From AC-32 sp963788215 (GTDB taxonomy: Bacteria; Actinomycetota; Thermoleophilia; Gaiellales; Gaiellaceae): a DNA stretch of 64,000 nt. The notes beneath the pieces were generated by a model. It was given only the letters and a program-made list of their open reading frames with translations. It was not told the origin of the DNA and did not search any database. A program made the position numbers and the translations under genes. Below, one piece after another: positions 7,578 to 18,519 of this stretch. Numbering within the stretch: position 1 is the stretch's first letter; each line of letters starts with the position of its first letter. The stretch lies in assembly GCA_963788215.1 (NCBI GenBank), contig CAWBFX010000005.1:1-64000 (forward strand), given 5' to 3'.

Positions 7578-8990
7578 GTGAGCGAAGGCTCCGCAGCCGT
7601 AACCAAGGCGCTGACGCCGGACCGGCCGCGTGCGTCCGCGCGTCGACTGATCCTGCCGCTCGCGCTGGCGCAGTTCATCTGCAGCTTCGCCGGATCGAAC
7701 ATGAACGTGATGATCACCGACATCAGCGACGACCTGGACACGACGGTCAAGGGCGTCCAGACCGCGATCACGCTCTTCCTCTTGATCATGGCCATCCTGA
7801 TGATCCCCTGCAGCAAGCTGACCGACCGCTGGGGCCGCAAGCGCTGCTTCTTGCTGGGGCTGACGCTGTACGGGATCGGCGCGCTGCTGAGCGCGGTGTC
7901 ACCGAATCTCGGTGTCCTGATCCTGGGCAACTCGGTCTTCGAGGGGGTCGGCACAGCGCTGCTGATCCCGCCGGTGTACATCCTCGCGACGCTCTGGTTC
8001 CAAGACATGACCTCGCGCGCGTGGGCCTTCGGGGTGATCAGCGGCCTCGGCGGGATCGGCGCGGCGGCGGGCCCGCTGATCGGCGGCGTGATAACGACCG
8101 GGATCAGCTGGCGGGCGGCGTTCGTGTTCCAAGCGCTCGTCGTGGCCACGATCGTCCTGCTGAGCCGCAGACTGGTGGACCCGCTCCCCGCCGACCCGAC
8201 GCGGCCCTTCGACGCGATCGGGGCGATCCTCTCGGGGATCGGGATGTTCTGCATCGTGTTCGGAATCCTGCAGGCCGGCAGCAACAACGCGCTCTTCATC
8301 GGCTTCTTCGTCATCGGCGCCCTCTTCCTGCTCGCGTTCTTCCTCTACATCCGCCGTCTCGAGCGCGCCGGGAAGGAGCCGCTGCTCTCGACCGCGTTGT
8401 TCAGGAACCGCACATGCAACCTCGCGCTCCTGACCCAGAACGTGCAGTGGCTGCTGCTGATGGGCGTCTCGTTCGTCGTCTCCGTGTTTCTGCAGGAGGT
8501 CCGCGGCTACAGCGCGATCAAGACCGGCGTGATCTTCACGGCCGCGACGCTTGGAATCCTCTTCTCCTCCCTCGCCGCGGAACGGCTCGCGAAGAAGTTC
8601 ACGCAGCGGACGCTGATCGTGGCCGGGTTCGTCGTGACCCTCGCCGGGATCGGGCTCGTCCTCGGCCTCGTGAAGGCGTCCGACAGCATCTGGGCGTTCG
8701 TGCCGGGGCTGGCGTTCGTCGGCCTAGGGCTCGGTGGGATGCTGACCCCCTCGGTGAACGTGGTGCAGTCGAGCTTCCGGGAGGAGCTGCAGGGCGAGAT
8801 CTCCGGGCTCTCGCGCAGCGTCTCGAACCTCGGCTCGTCGTTCGGAACCGCGATCGCGGGCACCATCCTCGTCTCCGTCATCGCCGACGGGAACAGCGCC
8901 TACGGGTGGGCGCTGGTCTCGCTCATCGTGATCGGGCTCATCGGGCTGCTCGCGGCGATCCGCCTTCCGGCGCGGATCGAGCGGGCGTAG
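7578..8990 (+). CDS. MFS transporter, DHA2-like drug exporter
   Basis: A 470-residue inner membrane protein with about 12-14 hydrophobic helices. MFS motif A appears as DRWGRKR between helices 2 and 3, and GLGGIGAAAGPLIGG matches the antiporter motif C of helix 5, so a proton-coupled exporter of a small molecule is likely. The start is GTG 7578; the first 25 residues are polar and precede the first helix (LILPLALAQFICSF). It stands alone between a hairpin and a convergent gene, with no adjacent regulator to hint at the substrate. Confidence 0.88.
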   Translation: MSEGSAAVTKALTPDRPRASARRLILPLALAQFICSFAGSNMNVMITDISDDLDTTVKGVQTAITLFLLIMAILMIPCSKLTDRWGRKRCFLLGLTLYGIGALLSAVSPNLGVLILGNSVFEGVGTALLIPPVYILATLWFQDMTSRAWAFGVISGLGGIGAAAGPLIGGVITTGISWRAAFVFQALVVATIVLLSRRLVDPLPADPTRPFDAIGAILSGIGMFCIVFGILQAGSNNALFIGFFVIGALFLLAFFLYIRRLERAGKEPLLSTALFRNRTCNLALLTQNVQWLLLMGVSFVVSVFLQEVRGYSAIKTGVIFTAATLGILFSSLAAERLAKKFTQRTLIVAGFVVTLAGIGLVLGLVKASDSIWAFVPGLAFVGLGLGGMLTPSVNVVQSSFREELQGEISGLSRSVSNLGSSFGTAIAGTILVSVIADGNSAYGWALVSLIVIGLIGLLAAIRLPARIERA

Positions 8991-9015
8991 CCCGGCGAGG
9001 CCCGCCAAGAATCCG

Positions 9016-11116
9016 TCAAGCTAGACGCCGCCTCACGCGTGCGCGCCTGCCGGCCGGCTCTTCGAGCTGAGAGCGTCCGCGCGCGAAGGCGTCGACCCGG
9101 CCCCAGCGCCCGGGGATGTCGAGCAGCTCGAGCATGGCCGATGCTCGTCCGGCAGCGCCGGGTCGACGACGAGGTGGTCGCCGAGCGGCTCGAGGCCGAG
9201 CATCGTCCGCAGGAGCAGGAGCGGCGCGCCCGTCGACCACGCCTGCGGGCTGCAGGCGGTCGGGTACTGCACCGGGTACTTCGTCAGCGCCGCGCTCGTA
9301 GCCGCCGAACGCCTCGGGCAGGCGGCCGTCGAAGAACTCGGCCGCGTCGAGGATGCCGGCGGCGATGCGCGCGGCCTCCTCCTTGAAGCCGTAGCGGCGC
9401 AGGCCCCAGGCGATGAACGAGTTGTCGAACGGCCAGACCGTGCCGACGTGGTAGCCGATCGGGTTGTAGCGGCCCTCGCCCTCGGCCAGCGTGCGCACGC
9501 CCCAGCCGGAGAAGAGCCGCGGCCCGAGCAGGTGCCGCGCGACCGCCTTCGCCTTCGACTTGTCGACGATGCCGCTCCAGAGCAGGTGGCCGTTGTTCGA
9601 GTCGAGCGCGTCGACCTGCTTGCCGTCGGCGTCGAGCGCGAGCGCGAAGTACTCGCCGTCCTCGACCCAGAAGTCGCGGTTGAAGCGGCGCTTCAGGTCG
9701 GCCGCCTGCTGCTCGAGCTCGGTCCGCGAGCGCCGGGTCCTTCCAGACTACGCGCGCGAGCCGCGCGCCGCGCACCTTCGCGTCGTACGCGTAGCCCTGC
9801 AGCTCGCAGGTCGCGCGCGGGAAGCCGGGCAGCCGCCCGTCGCGGTAGGAGATCGAGTCCCAGGAGTCCTTCCAGCACTGGTTCTCGAGGCCGGTCTTCT
9901 CGTTGCGGCGCTGGTACGAGATGTAGCCGTTGCCCTGGAGGTCGGCGTACTCGTCGATCCAGTTGAGCGCCGCCCGCGCCTCGCGCTCGAGCTCGCGGAC
10001 GAGCTTGCGGTCGCCCGTCCAGCGCTCGTACTCGTCGAGCAGGACGACGTAGAGCGGCGTCGCGTCGGCGCAGCCGTAGTACGGCGAGTGCGGCCGCTCC
10101 TCGAACGCCGTCATCTCGCCGTAGCGCATCTCGTGGAGGATCCGGCCCGGGTCCTCGTCGCGGAAGTCGTCGACGCGGTCCCCTGCCAGTCGCCGAGCGC
10201 GCGCAGGGTCGTCGCCGCGAGCTCGGGCGTGAACGGCAGCGCCTGCAGGCTCGTGAAGATGCTGTCGCGGCCGAACATGGTCATGAACCACGGCAGCCCG
10301 GCGGCCGGCAGGCTGCTGCCGCCCGGCGGTCAGGCGGCGAGAAGCGCAGCGCGGCGAGATCGACGAGGCTGCGCCGGTAGGTCGCCTTCAGCGGCTCCCA
10401 GTCGCACTCGAGGCGCGGCGCGTCCTGCGAGCCAGCGCTCGAGGCTCGCGGCCGCATGTTCGGGCTGCGCGCGCTTCCGGCCGCGCTCGTACTTGGCGCG
10501 CACGTCGCTCCGCCGACGCCGAGCCGCGGTCGACGACGTCGAGGTCGGTCGTCCACTCGCCGTGCGGCTCGAGCCGCACGCGTGAACGTCAGGCCCTGCT
10601 CGTCGACCTCCGCCGGCGCCGAGGCGAGAGATCGCGGTCGCGCGGCGGAACGTCTCGCGCTCGTAGCCGAGCAGCGAGCTGCCCGCTCCTCGACCTGGGC
10701 CGAGTAGCGTGCCCTTCTTCTCGAGCGCGTCCTTGACCTCGAACAGGTCGGCGAAGTCGCTCGCCGGCCTCGATCCGCACCGTCAGGTCGACCGGCTTCT
10801 CGTCGTGGTTCAGGATCGTCAGCTCCTCGTGGAAGCCGTCGCCGACCGCGCGCTGCGGATCACCGAGAGCTTCGCGTCGACGTAGACCGTGCCCGTGCCG
10901 GGGACGAGGAAGAAGCGCGTCTCGAAGTACTGGAGGTCGTCGGTCGAGAGCGCGTTCAGCCGCTCGCCGTTGACGGTCAGCACCCACCTCGAGAGGAAGC
11001 GCGTGTCGAACGAGAAGAGGCCGGTCGGGTCGGTCGAGCGAGGCCTCGATGTCGCCGCGCGCGTCGCTGACGACGAACGTGTTGCCGTCGAGGATCTTGA
11101 CGAGGCCGTCGCTCAT
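9016..11116 (-). pseudogene. Glycogen debranching enzyme (amylo-alpha-1,6-glucosidase), multiply frameshifted
   Basis: Reconstructed across frames this is a protein of about 700 residues. It starts MSDGLVKILDGNTFVVSDARG at ATG 11116 with SD AAGGAG, has an N-terminal debranching domain (GDGFHEELTILNHDEKPVDL) and an (alpha/alpha)6 catalytic barrel (PWFMTMFGRDSIFTSLQAL, ENQCWKDSWDSI, GTVWPFDNSFIAWGLRRYGF, QYPTACSPQAWSTGAP). These are family hallmarks. The reading frame changes about ten times, for instance near 11035, 10855, 10765, 10330, 10190, 9730, 9285 and 9130. Conserved blocks remain intact between breaks and no internal nonsense codon is needed otherwise, which favours poor local sequence, but a decaying gene is possible. 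It would hydrolyse alpha-1,6 branches in storage or compatible glucans. Confidence 0.82.
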
Positions 11117-11135
11117 GGCGCGACTCCTTGACGTC

Positions 11136-11479
11136 TCATCGCGTGCTCCGGGCGGGGCGGGAAAGAGGCGCTGGAAGGGAAGCAGCAAGGCCTGGTCGCC
11201 ATCGACCTCGATCGCACCGCGCAGGAAGGCCGCCATCGCGTTCAGCTCGCCGCTCGCGACGCGGTCGAAGGCCGCTTTGTCCGCGCGAACGACGCAGTCT
11301 GCCCTGGCGTTGCGCCGGGAGACGGTCAAGCTGCCGTTCTCGAGCGCGACCAACCAGCGGGCGGTTCGCTTACCCGCGTCCTTGAGGTCGAAGCGAAGCG
11401 TGCCCGTTGCGTTCTCCAGCTCCGGGTGGGGCCCGCGCGACGCGAGCGCCTGGAAGAAGTCCGTGGTCGCGTCCGCCAT
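11136..11479 (-). CDS. SCP2 sterol-binding domain protein
   Basis: About 114 residues with an SCP2 lipid-carrier fold: TGTLRFDLKDAGKRTARWLV, then LTVSRRNARADCVVRADKAAFDRVASGEL and a final GDQALLLPFQRLFPAPPG. Such domains bind hydrophobic ligands. In the given sequence the frame runs without a stop into the debranching gene. I place its natural end at the TGA at 11136-11138, one base out of frame, because that leaves AAGGAG as a normal ribosome site before ATG 11116. The fusion is therefore probably an indel artefact. The start is ATG 11479. Confidence 0.75.
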
Positions 11480-11631
11480 CGAGGACAGCCTCCTGCCGCC
11501 CGAGCCTAGCGGGAAGCCACGGAGCGACCGCGAGACCGATGCCGAGGGCCGCTATTTGCGGGTGGCCTCAGTTCGACCCGTACGGTGCGGTCGCGGAGCG
11601 GCGGTTCCAGACGGCGGCGTTCCGCAAGCAG

Positions 11632-14173
11632 CTACCGGCGGCCGAGGACCAACGCGATCGGGAAGCCCGCGCGTCTGACCGCGCCGGGGCCCGGGCTCTG
11701 GCCGGTCACGCGACCGACTCGCCTGGAGTGGATGCGCCGGACCCTGCCGACCGAGCAGTGCCGCTGCCTGATCTTGCGCTTCGCAGCTCCGAGGCGTAGC
11801 CCGAGCACTCTCGGGACCGAGCAGCGGGACGGAGGCGGAGGCGGCGCAGCAGGAGGTGGCGGAGCTGGAGGCGGTGGAGCTGGAGGTGGCGGTGGAGCTG
11901 GCGGTGGAGCTGGCGGTGGCGGCGGAGGTGGCGGCGGAGGCGGCGGAGGTGGCGGCGGAGGTGGAGGTGGCGGTGGTGGCGGCGGAGGCGGGGGTGGTGG
12001 TGGCGGAGGTTCCGTCGTGAAGGTCGCATCGTCGGTCGCCGCGATCCCGGCGGCCGAGCTGAACGACCAGGCGATAGTGGTACGTCACTCCCGAAGAGAG
12101 GCCCGTTACGTTCGCGATCAGTTGCACTGGATCGCTGCCGGAGCCGAGGGCTGTCGGCGTGGTCGTCGAGCCGTAGTCGAGCGTCGGCCCGTACTCGAAG
12201 AACGCCGTCGCGGCCACGCCGTTCGGGTTGGCGAAGCCGGTAAGGCGGGCGGACGTCGCGGTGATCTCATCTGCTTGAGCTGTGATCGCAGCGGGCGGAG
12301 TCAGGTCGATCCTGGCCGTCCCGCGCGCCGCACCGACCATGAGGTGGCCCGAGGCGACCGACGTGAGGTCGCGTCGATGAAGTCCGAGTCGAGGCCGTCG
12401 GTGGTGAGCTTGGCCCACCGGCCGCCGTCGATCGACTGGTAGACGCCGTGCAGCGTTCCGGCGTAGATCCTGTCTGGATCCCCGGGGTCTTCGCCGAACG
12501 CTTGGAAGATGTCGGGCAGCGTCGAGACGAGGTCTGGGGCTGCCGCGCGTCGGGCGCCAGCGGCGCACTGTGTAATCGACTCCGGCGAATACGTCGCCGT
12601 CCTGCGCCGCGAGCATGTCGGTGACGTACCCGCTGTAGAGCGGGATCCAGGTGGCGCCCTGATCGGTTGAGCGAAAGAGACCGGCGTTCGTCGCCGCGTA
12701 GACACGGTTCCCGTTCGTCGGGTCGACAGCCAGACGCCGGGCAGTGCCGCCGGGTGCGGGAAGCGTCGACCCGCCGCTCCAGGACGCTCCGCCGTCGGTC
12801 GAGCGGTACACGGTCTGGTTGACGGCGGTGTACACGGTCGAGTGCGAGGACCGGGTCGATCGCGACAGCGGAGGCGCCATACGGAAGCCTGCGTCGCTCA
12901 GGCTCCAGTGTGCGGCTCCGTCGTTCGTCTTCCACAGGTGGCCGCCGGCCTCGAGGAAGAAGACGTCGCCGTCGGTCGGGTCGGCGGCGAGTTGGAGGGT
13001 CTGCCCGACGACGCCCGTGTCGGCGACTCGCCAGGACTCACCATCGTCGTCAGTGCGCTGCACTCCGACGCCTTCGGTTGCAGCGAGGTAGGAGCCCGGC
13101 GATCCCGCGACCGGGACGAGTGCGTTGACGGTCGCCTTGTCGAGGCCGGTGCCGGAATAGCCGAAGGTCGCTCCGGCGTCGAAGGAGGCGTACACGCCGA
13201 AAGCAGACAAGTAGACGGCGTCGGGGTTCGAGGGATCCGCGAAGAAACCGGTTACGAAGCCGCTCCCGAGCTCGCCCGGTGACGTGTCCGCGGCCGTCCA
13301 GGACGCGCCTCCATCCGTCGAACGGTAGGCGCCCTCACCCGCGACGGCGATCAGCGTTGTCGGCGTCGTCGCGAGCGTGACCGGGAACGAAAGCGGAGGG
13401 GCTCCGCCGGAGGGAGGCTGGATCTCGTCCCAGGAAAGGCCGCCGTTCTGCGTCCGGTAGAGGCCGGCGCCTTCCACCTCGGCGTACAGAATGTCGTCGT
13501 CGGCCGGATCGGCGGCGAGTCGGCTAACTGCCGGTGGAGCGATCGTCGGCAGCCCGGAGCTACGGTCGCTCCAGGTCGCGCCGCCATCACTCGAGAGTTT
13601 GACCTTGCCGGACTCTGTCCCGATGTACACGGTCGCAGGCGCGGTGGCGAGGACGACGAGCGCGCGGGCATCAGCAGCATCGGGCGGTACGCCCGCAACC
13701 GACCAGCTAAGACCACCGTCGTTGCTGGAGTAGAAGGCGCCCCGGGCAAGTGCGAACAGGCCTGCCGGCGACCAGGCAAGCACCGGCATGCAGGAACCTG
13801 CGCCGGGGAATGGGTTGACCGGCTGGCTCCAGCTCGCACCGCCATCGGCCGACACCCACACCTTGCAACTGGTCGTGGCGGCTACGACCCTGTCGCCGTC
13901 ACCGGGGTCGACGACCATGGACTCCGCGAGAGCGGTCGGCCCGGCACCGGTCGCCGCCCACGCGGCGCCCCCATTTGTGCTTTTCCAGACGCGATTCTCC
14001 GTCGCGCCGTACAGAACGCCGGGCGCGGCAGGCGAGGCGGCCAGCGCGAGAACCTGTGCAGCCGAGGGCCCGAGCGCCGTCCAGGTGTTCGGCGGGGCGG
14101 CGGCCGACGTGGAGAAGGCCAAACTGGCAGACAACGAGAGGACGACCCCAAGGGCGCAGATGCGGCGGCGCAT
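11632..14173 (-). CDS. Secreted Asp-box beta-propeller / Fn3-like / poly-Pro / PASTA protein, frameshifted
   Basis: A surface protein of about 847 residues. A signal peptide (ICALGVVLSLSASLAFSTSAAA) is followed by about ten sialidase-type Asp boxes (SxDGGxxW, e.g. WKSTNGGAAW, YRSTDGGASW) forming a beta propeller. An Fn3-like module typical of Thermoleophilia follows (FANPNGVAATAFFEYGPTLDYGS, GVTYHYRL), then a run of about 50 prolines with interspersed Ala, then a C-terminal PASTA-like domain (CSVPRVLGLRLGAAKRKIRQ, then GQSPGPGAVRRAGFPIALVL). The natural stop is TAG 11632. Frame breaks near 12570, 12370 and 12060 hide the linker and PASTA domain from a naive translation. PASTA domains bind cell-wall muropeptides, so wall attachment is inferred. 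Catalysis is not evident; the propeller more likely binds than cleaves. Confidence 0.78.
11822..12011. repeat. Low-complexity GGN-rich tract encoding poly-proline
   Basis: About 190 bp of GGA/GGC/GGT triplets on the + strand, read as CCN proline codons on the - strand. Frequent GGN runs on one strand could fold into G-quadruplexes and make replication or sequencing slip. The tract is in frame with the PASTA domain but not with the frame used just upstream. Confidence 0.85.
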
Positions 14174-14287
14174 CACGAAGAAGATCGGCGCCCTCCGGCC
14201 GGCACTCGCCCCCCAAAGGAGTGTGTCGATCCCCCGATCTACGTCGCCGTGACGAAGCTGACTAGGCGGCGCCTCCGGCGCCTACCC

Positions 14288-14728
14288 TCACACGACGGGT
14301 GTGAGCCCGTGACGGCGCATCACCTCGCCGATCGCGGCGAGATCGGGCGGTCCACCGGCGGCGGCATCGACGATCGCTGCCACCTCGCGGAAGTAGTCAG
14401 CTCCGAGCGTGCCGGGCGTGATGATCGCGAGCGCAGTGGCATCGACTTCGCCGGTGTTGGCAAAGGAGTGCGCCGCGCCGCGGGGAATGCAAACGGCCTC
14501 GCCCGGCCCGATCTCCGTCGGCGCGCCCTCGATCGTGAAGGTGACGGTCCCGGCGAGTCCATAGATCGTTTCCTCGTAGGCGTCGTGGCTGTGCGCGAGC
14601 GGCAGTCCGGCACCGGCGGGGACGTCGAACTCGTGGATTGCCACCGTTCCGGCCGATTCGTCCGGCTCGACCCGCGGCCGGACCTTCAGCTCCCCGATGG
14701 TGATCTCTTCGCGCGTGCTCGTTGCCAT
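14288..14728 (-). CDS. Cupin domain protein
   Basis: A 146-residue single-domain cupin. Motif 1 reads PLAHSHDAYEETIYGLAGTV, with the metal-binding His-x-His and Glu, and motif 2 reads PRGAAHSFANTG with the last His. It is likely a small metal-dependent dioxygenase, isomerase or binding protein. ATG 14728 is preceded by GGGAGAG. The gene is divergent from a marR gene with a 42 bp gap containing a large inverted repeat, so it is probably repressed by that regulator. Confidence 0.85.
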   Translation of the reverse strand: MATSTREEITIGELKVRPRVEPDESAGTVAIHEFDVPAGAGLPLAHSHDAYEETIYGLAGTVTFTIEGAPTEIGPGEAVCIPRGAAHSFANTGEVDATALAIITPGTLGADYFREVAAIVDAAAGGPPDLAAIGEVMRRHGLTPVV

Positions 14729-14750
14729 GGTGCTCTCCCTGACCTAGGTG

Positions 14751-14802
14751 GTAAAGTGACTTGACGTTACATGGCAGCTCAGACGAAGTCAAGTGGCTTT
14801 AC
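14751..14802. promoter_or_regulatory. Inverted-repeat operator of the MarR/cupin pair
   Basis: GTAAAGTGACTTGAC (14751-14765) and GTCAAGTGGCTTTAC (14788-14802) are inverted copies matching at 13 of 15 positions with a 22 nt spacer. The left arm lies in the divergent gap; the right arm is inside the first codons of marR. In addition GTAA at 14751 and TTAC at 14767-14770 form a shorter imperfect palindrome. Autorepression and repression of the cupin are inferred. Confidence 0.65.
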
Positions 14803-15256
14803 TCAAGAGCCAGGCGCCGACCCTCTCGGGCCGCCGCTGATCGGCGCCCTCCTGCGAATGCCGTGGGAACAGGTGATCGGGCGGATGCTCGCCCGCCTAC
14901 ACGAGCACGGGTACGACGACCTGGGCGCGCCCCATCTGAACGTCCTTCTCTATCCGGGGCCACAAGGGGCACGACCCTCGGAGCTCGCCGCCAGGCGGGG
15001 GATGACCAAACAAGCGGTCAACTACCTCCTCGGCGAGCTCGAGCGACTCGGGTACCTCGAACGAGGCGCCGACCCCGACGACCGGCGGTCGAAACGTATC
15101 GTCCTCACCCCGCGGGGTGAACAGGCCGCGCACACCATCCGAGACGCCGTGCGCGAGATCGAGCGAGACTGGAAGAAGCAGCTCGGGCCCGAGCGCTTCG
15201 CGCAACTCCGCAGCCTCCTCCTCGAGCTGAACCAGCTCGTGCAGCACGCTCAGTGA
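14771..15256 (+). CDS. MarR-family transcriptional regulator
   Basis: A 161-residue winged-helix regulator. The recognition region is ARPSELAARRGMTKQAVNYLLGELERLGYLERGADPDDRRSKRIVLT, with the classic MarR wing DPDDRRSKR, followed by a long C-terminal dimerisation helix. The start at ATG 14771 has no ribosome site; Met30 is an alternative and would place the operator wholly in the leader. It is divergent from a cupin gene and carries an inverted repeat over its own start, so autoregulation is likely. The ligand is unknown; MarR proteins often sense phenolics or oxidants. Confidence 0.88.
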   Translation: MAAQTKSSGFTQEPGADPLGPPLIGALLRMPWEQVIGRMLARLHEHGYDDLGAPHLNVLLYPGPQGARPSELAARRGMTKQAVNYLLGELERLGYLERGADPDDRRSKRIVLTPRGEQAAHTIRDAVREIERDWKKQLGPERFAQLRSLLLELNQLVQHAQ

Positions 15257-15269
15257 AGGGCTTCTTCGC

Positions 15270-15650
15270 TCAGAACGCGTGCGCTGCGCGGGCGTCGTCA
15301 GCATCCAGCACCCACCACACGGCGACGAAGTACGGCAGCCCTGCGACGCGCGTCGGCGTGACGACGAAGGCGCACGGCACCGTCGAGCCGTCTTTGCGCT
15401 TGACGATGCGGACGCCTTCGCGATGGTCGTCGCTGAGGAGGACTTCTCGGTCGATGCCGCCTTCGGTGAAGTCGGCCACATCGTGCGCCAGAAGCTCGTC
15501 GCGGGTGTAACCGAGAATCGTGCATGCGCACGCGTTGACGGTCACATAGCGGCCCTCCTCGTCGTAGACGCAGATGGCCATGCGGGCGCTCTCGATGGCC
15601 TCCATGAGGAGCGTCTCCAGGACTGCCTCCCGGGCGTCGTAGCTCGGCAT
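15270..15650 (-). CDS. Stand-alone PAS domain protein
   Basis: A 126-residue PAS-domain protein with no output domain. The fold shows as MAICVYDEEGRYVTVNACACTILGYTRDELLAHDVADF, then RIVKRKDGSTVPCAFVVTPT, i.e. the PAS core and PAC motif. It probably acts as a sensor subunit that pairs with another signalling protein. ATG 15650 is the most upstream sensible start. It is convergent with marR, 13 nt apart. The flavin-linked Cys of LOV domains (NCRFLQ) is not present. Confidence 0.8.
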   Translation of the reverse strand: MPSYDAREAVLETLLMEAIESARMAICVYDEEGRYVTVNACACTILGYTRDELLAHDVADFTEGGIDREVLLSDDHREGVRIVKRKDGSTVPCAFVVTPTRVAGLPYFVAVWWVLDADDARAAHAF

Positions 15651-15792
15651 GGCTCGAACATTCTGCCCTCCTCGTCCTTGCCGGACAAGATGTTGAAGCG
15701 GAAGCGCCTGCTACCGTGGTCGCGCGGTCGCCGGTGCGGCGCTCGCACCTTCTTATGCAGGCCCGTCCCTCCCAGCGTCGCAGGCGCTAACC

Positions 15793-17643
<1,851 letters not shown>

Positions 17644-17668
17644 CCGATGCCGAGTTACCGAATCCGAG

Positions 17669-17697
17669 TTGAAAAGATGGGTCCGACGGCCTATAGG
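17669..17697 (+). promoter_or_regulatory. Sigma70-like promoter upstream of DUF4386 gene
   Basis: TTGAAA (17669-17674), 17 nt spacer, TATAGG (17692-17697). The predicted transcript start near 17704 leaves a leader of about 85 nt before ATG 17791. It lies right after the typA stop. Confidence 0.55.
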
Positions 17698-17790
17698 CAG
17701 TACTGCTTGTAGCGCATAAATTCGCCTTCTAGCCGGTGACCGTGGCCGTGGGGTTGGCCTGCCGCCGCTCGCCGGGGAAGGAGGTCCGAC

Positions 17791-18513
17791 ATGAGTCTGG
17801 ACCAGAAGAGGGCGCGAGTCTTCGGCGTGCTCTACCTCATCACGTTCGCCACGTCGATCCCGGCACTCCTGCTTTTCGAGCCGGCCCTCCGTCATCCAGT
17901 TGGCTTCGTCGCCGGCGCGGGGAACGTCAACCGGATCTACCTCGGCGCGCTGCTCGAGCTGCTGCTGATCATCGCGAACATCGGAACTGCGGTCGTGATC
18001 GTCCCGATCATGAGGCGGCAGTTCGAGGAGCTGTCGATCGGCTACGTGACGGCGAGGCTGATGGAGTCCACGTTCATCCTCGTCGGCATCGTCTCGATGC
18101 TGGGGCTCGCAACGCTGCAGCAAGAGACTGCGGGCGCCTCCGAAGGCACACTCGCCTACACGCTCGCGGCGATCAAGGACTGGACGTTCGATCTCGGGCC
18201 GGGCTGGGTGGTCGGCTGGGGGAACGGGTTGATCCTCGGTTACATGATGTATCGCACGGGGCTGGTTCCGCGGGCCGCGACGTGGCTCGGGCTCGTGGGC
18301 GGGCCGCTGATCGTCATCTCAGGGACGGTCGTGATGTTCGGAGGCGACCATGGCGCAGGCACGTTCCAGGGCCTCGCGACGATCCCGGAGGGCCTGTGGG
18401 AGCTCTTCCTCGGCGTCTACTGCACCATCTGGGGCTTCAGGCCGTCGTCTCCGATCCTCCGAGACGACACTCGCACGGACAGCACGGAGGTGGCCGCACC
18501 GGCGCCCGCCTGA
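17791..18513 (+). CDS. DUF4386 family membrane protein
   Basis: A 240-residue protein with about six membrane helices (e.g. VFGVLYLITFATSIPALLLF, LLELLLIIANIGTAVVIVPIM, WLGLVGGPLIVISGTVVMF). The layout and the segments RIYLGALLELLLIIANIG and LYCTIWGF-type end match DUF4386, a family of integral membrane proteins of unknown function common in Actinobacteria. ATG 17791 has GGAAGGAGG just upstream (17776-17784). A promoter-like pair sits 94 nt upstream. It is convergent with a ThrE-type exporter gene, 6 nt apart. Confidence 0.85.
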   Translation: MSLDQKRARVFGVLYLITFATSIPALLLFEPALRHPVGFVAGAGNVNRIYLGALLELLLIIANIGTAVVIVPIMRRQFEELSIGYVTARLMESTFILVGIVSMLGLATLQQETAGASEGTLAYTLAAIKDWTFDLGPGWVVGWGNGLILGYMMYRTGLVPRAATWLGLVGGPLIVISGTVVMFGGDHGAGTFQGLATIPEGLWELFLGVYCTIWGFRPSSPILRDDTRTDSTEVAAPAPA

Positions 18514-18519
18514 CGGGTC

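Noticed and set aside
9016..11116. Several short minus-strand ORFs as separate genes
   Set aside because: Their pieces join in order into one debranching enzyme.
11585..12442. Glycine-rich open frame on the + strand that looks like a PE_PGRS-type protein
   Set aside because: It is the complement of the poly-proline linker; the minus strand has signal peptide, Asp boxes and PASTA, while this frame has no other domain.
15270..15650. LOV-type blue-light sensor
   Set aside because: The PAS domain lacks the flavin-binding NCRFLQ motif.
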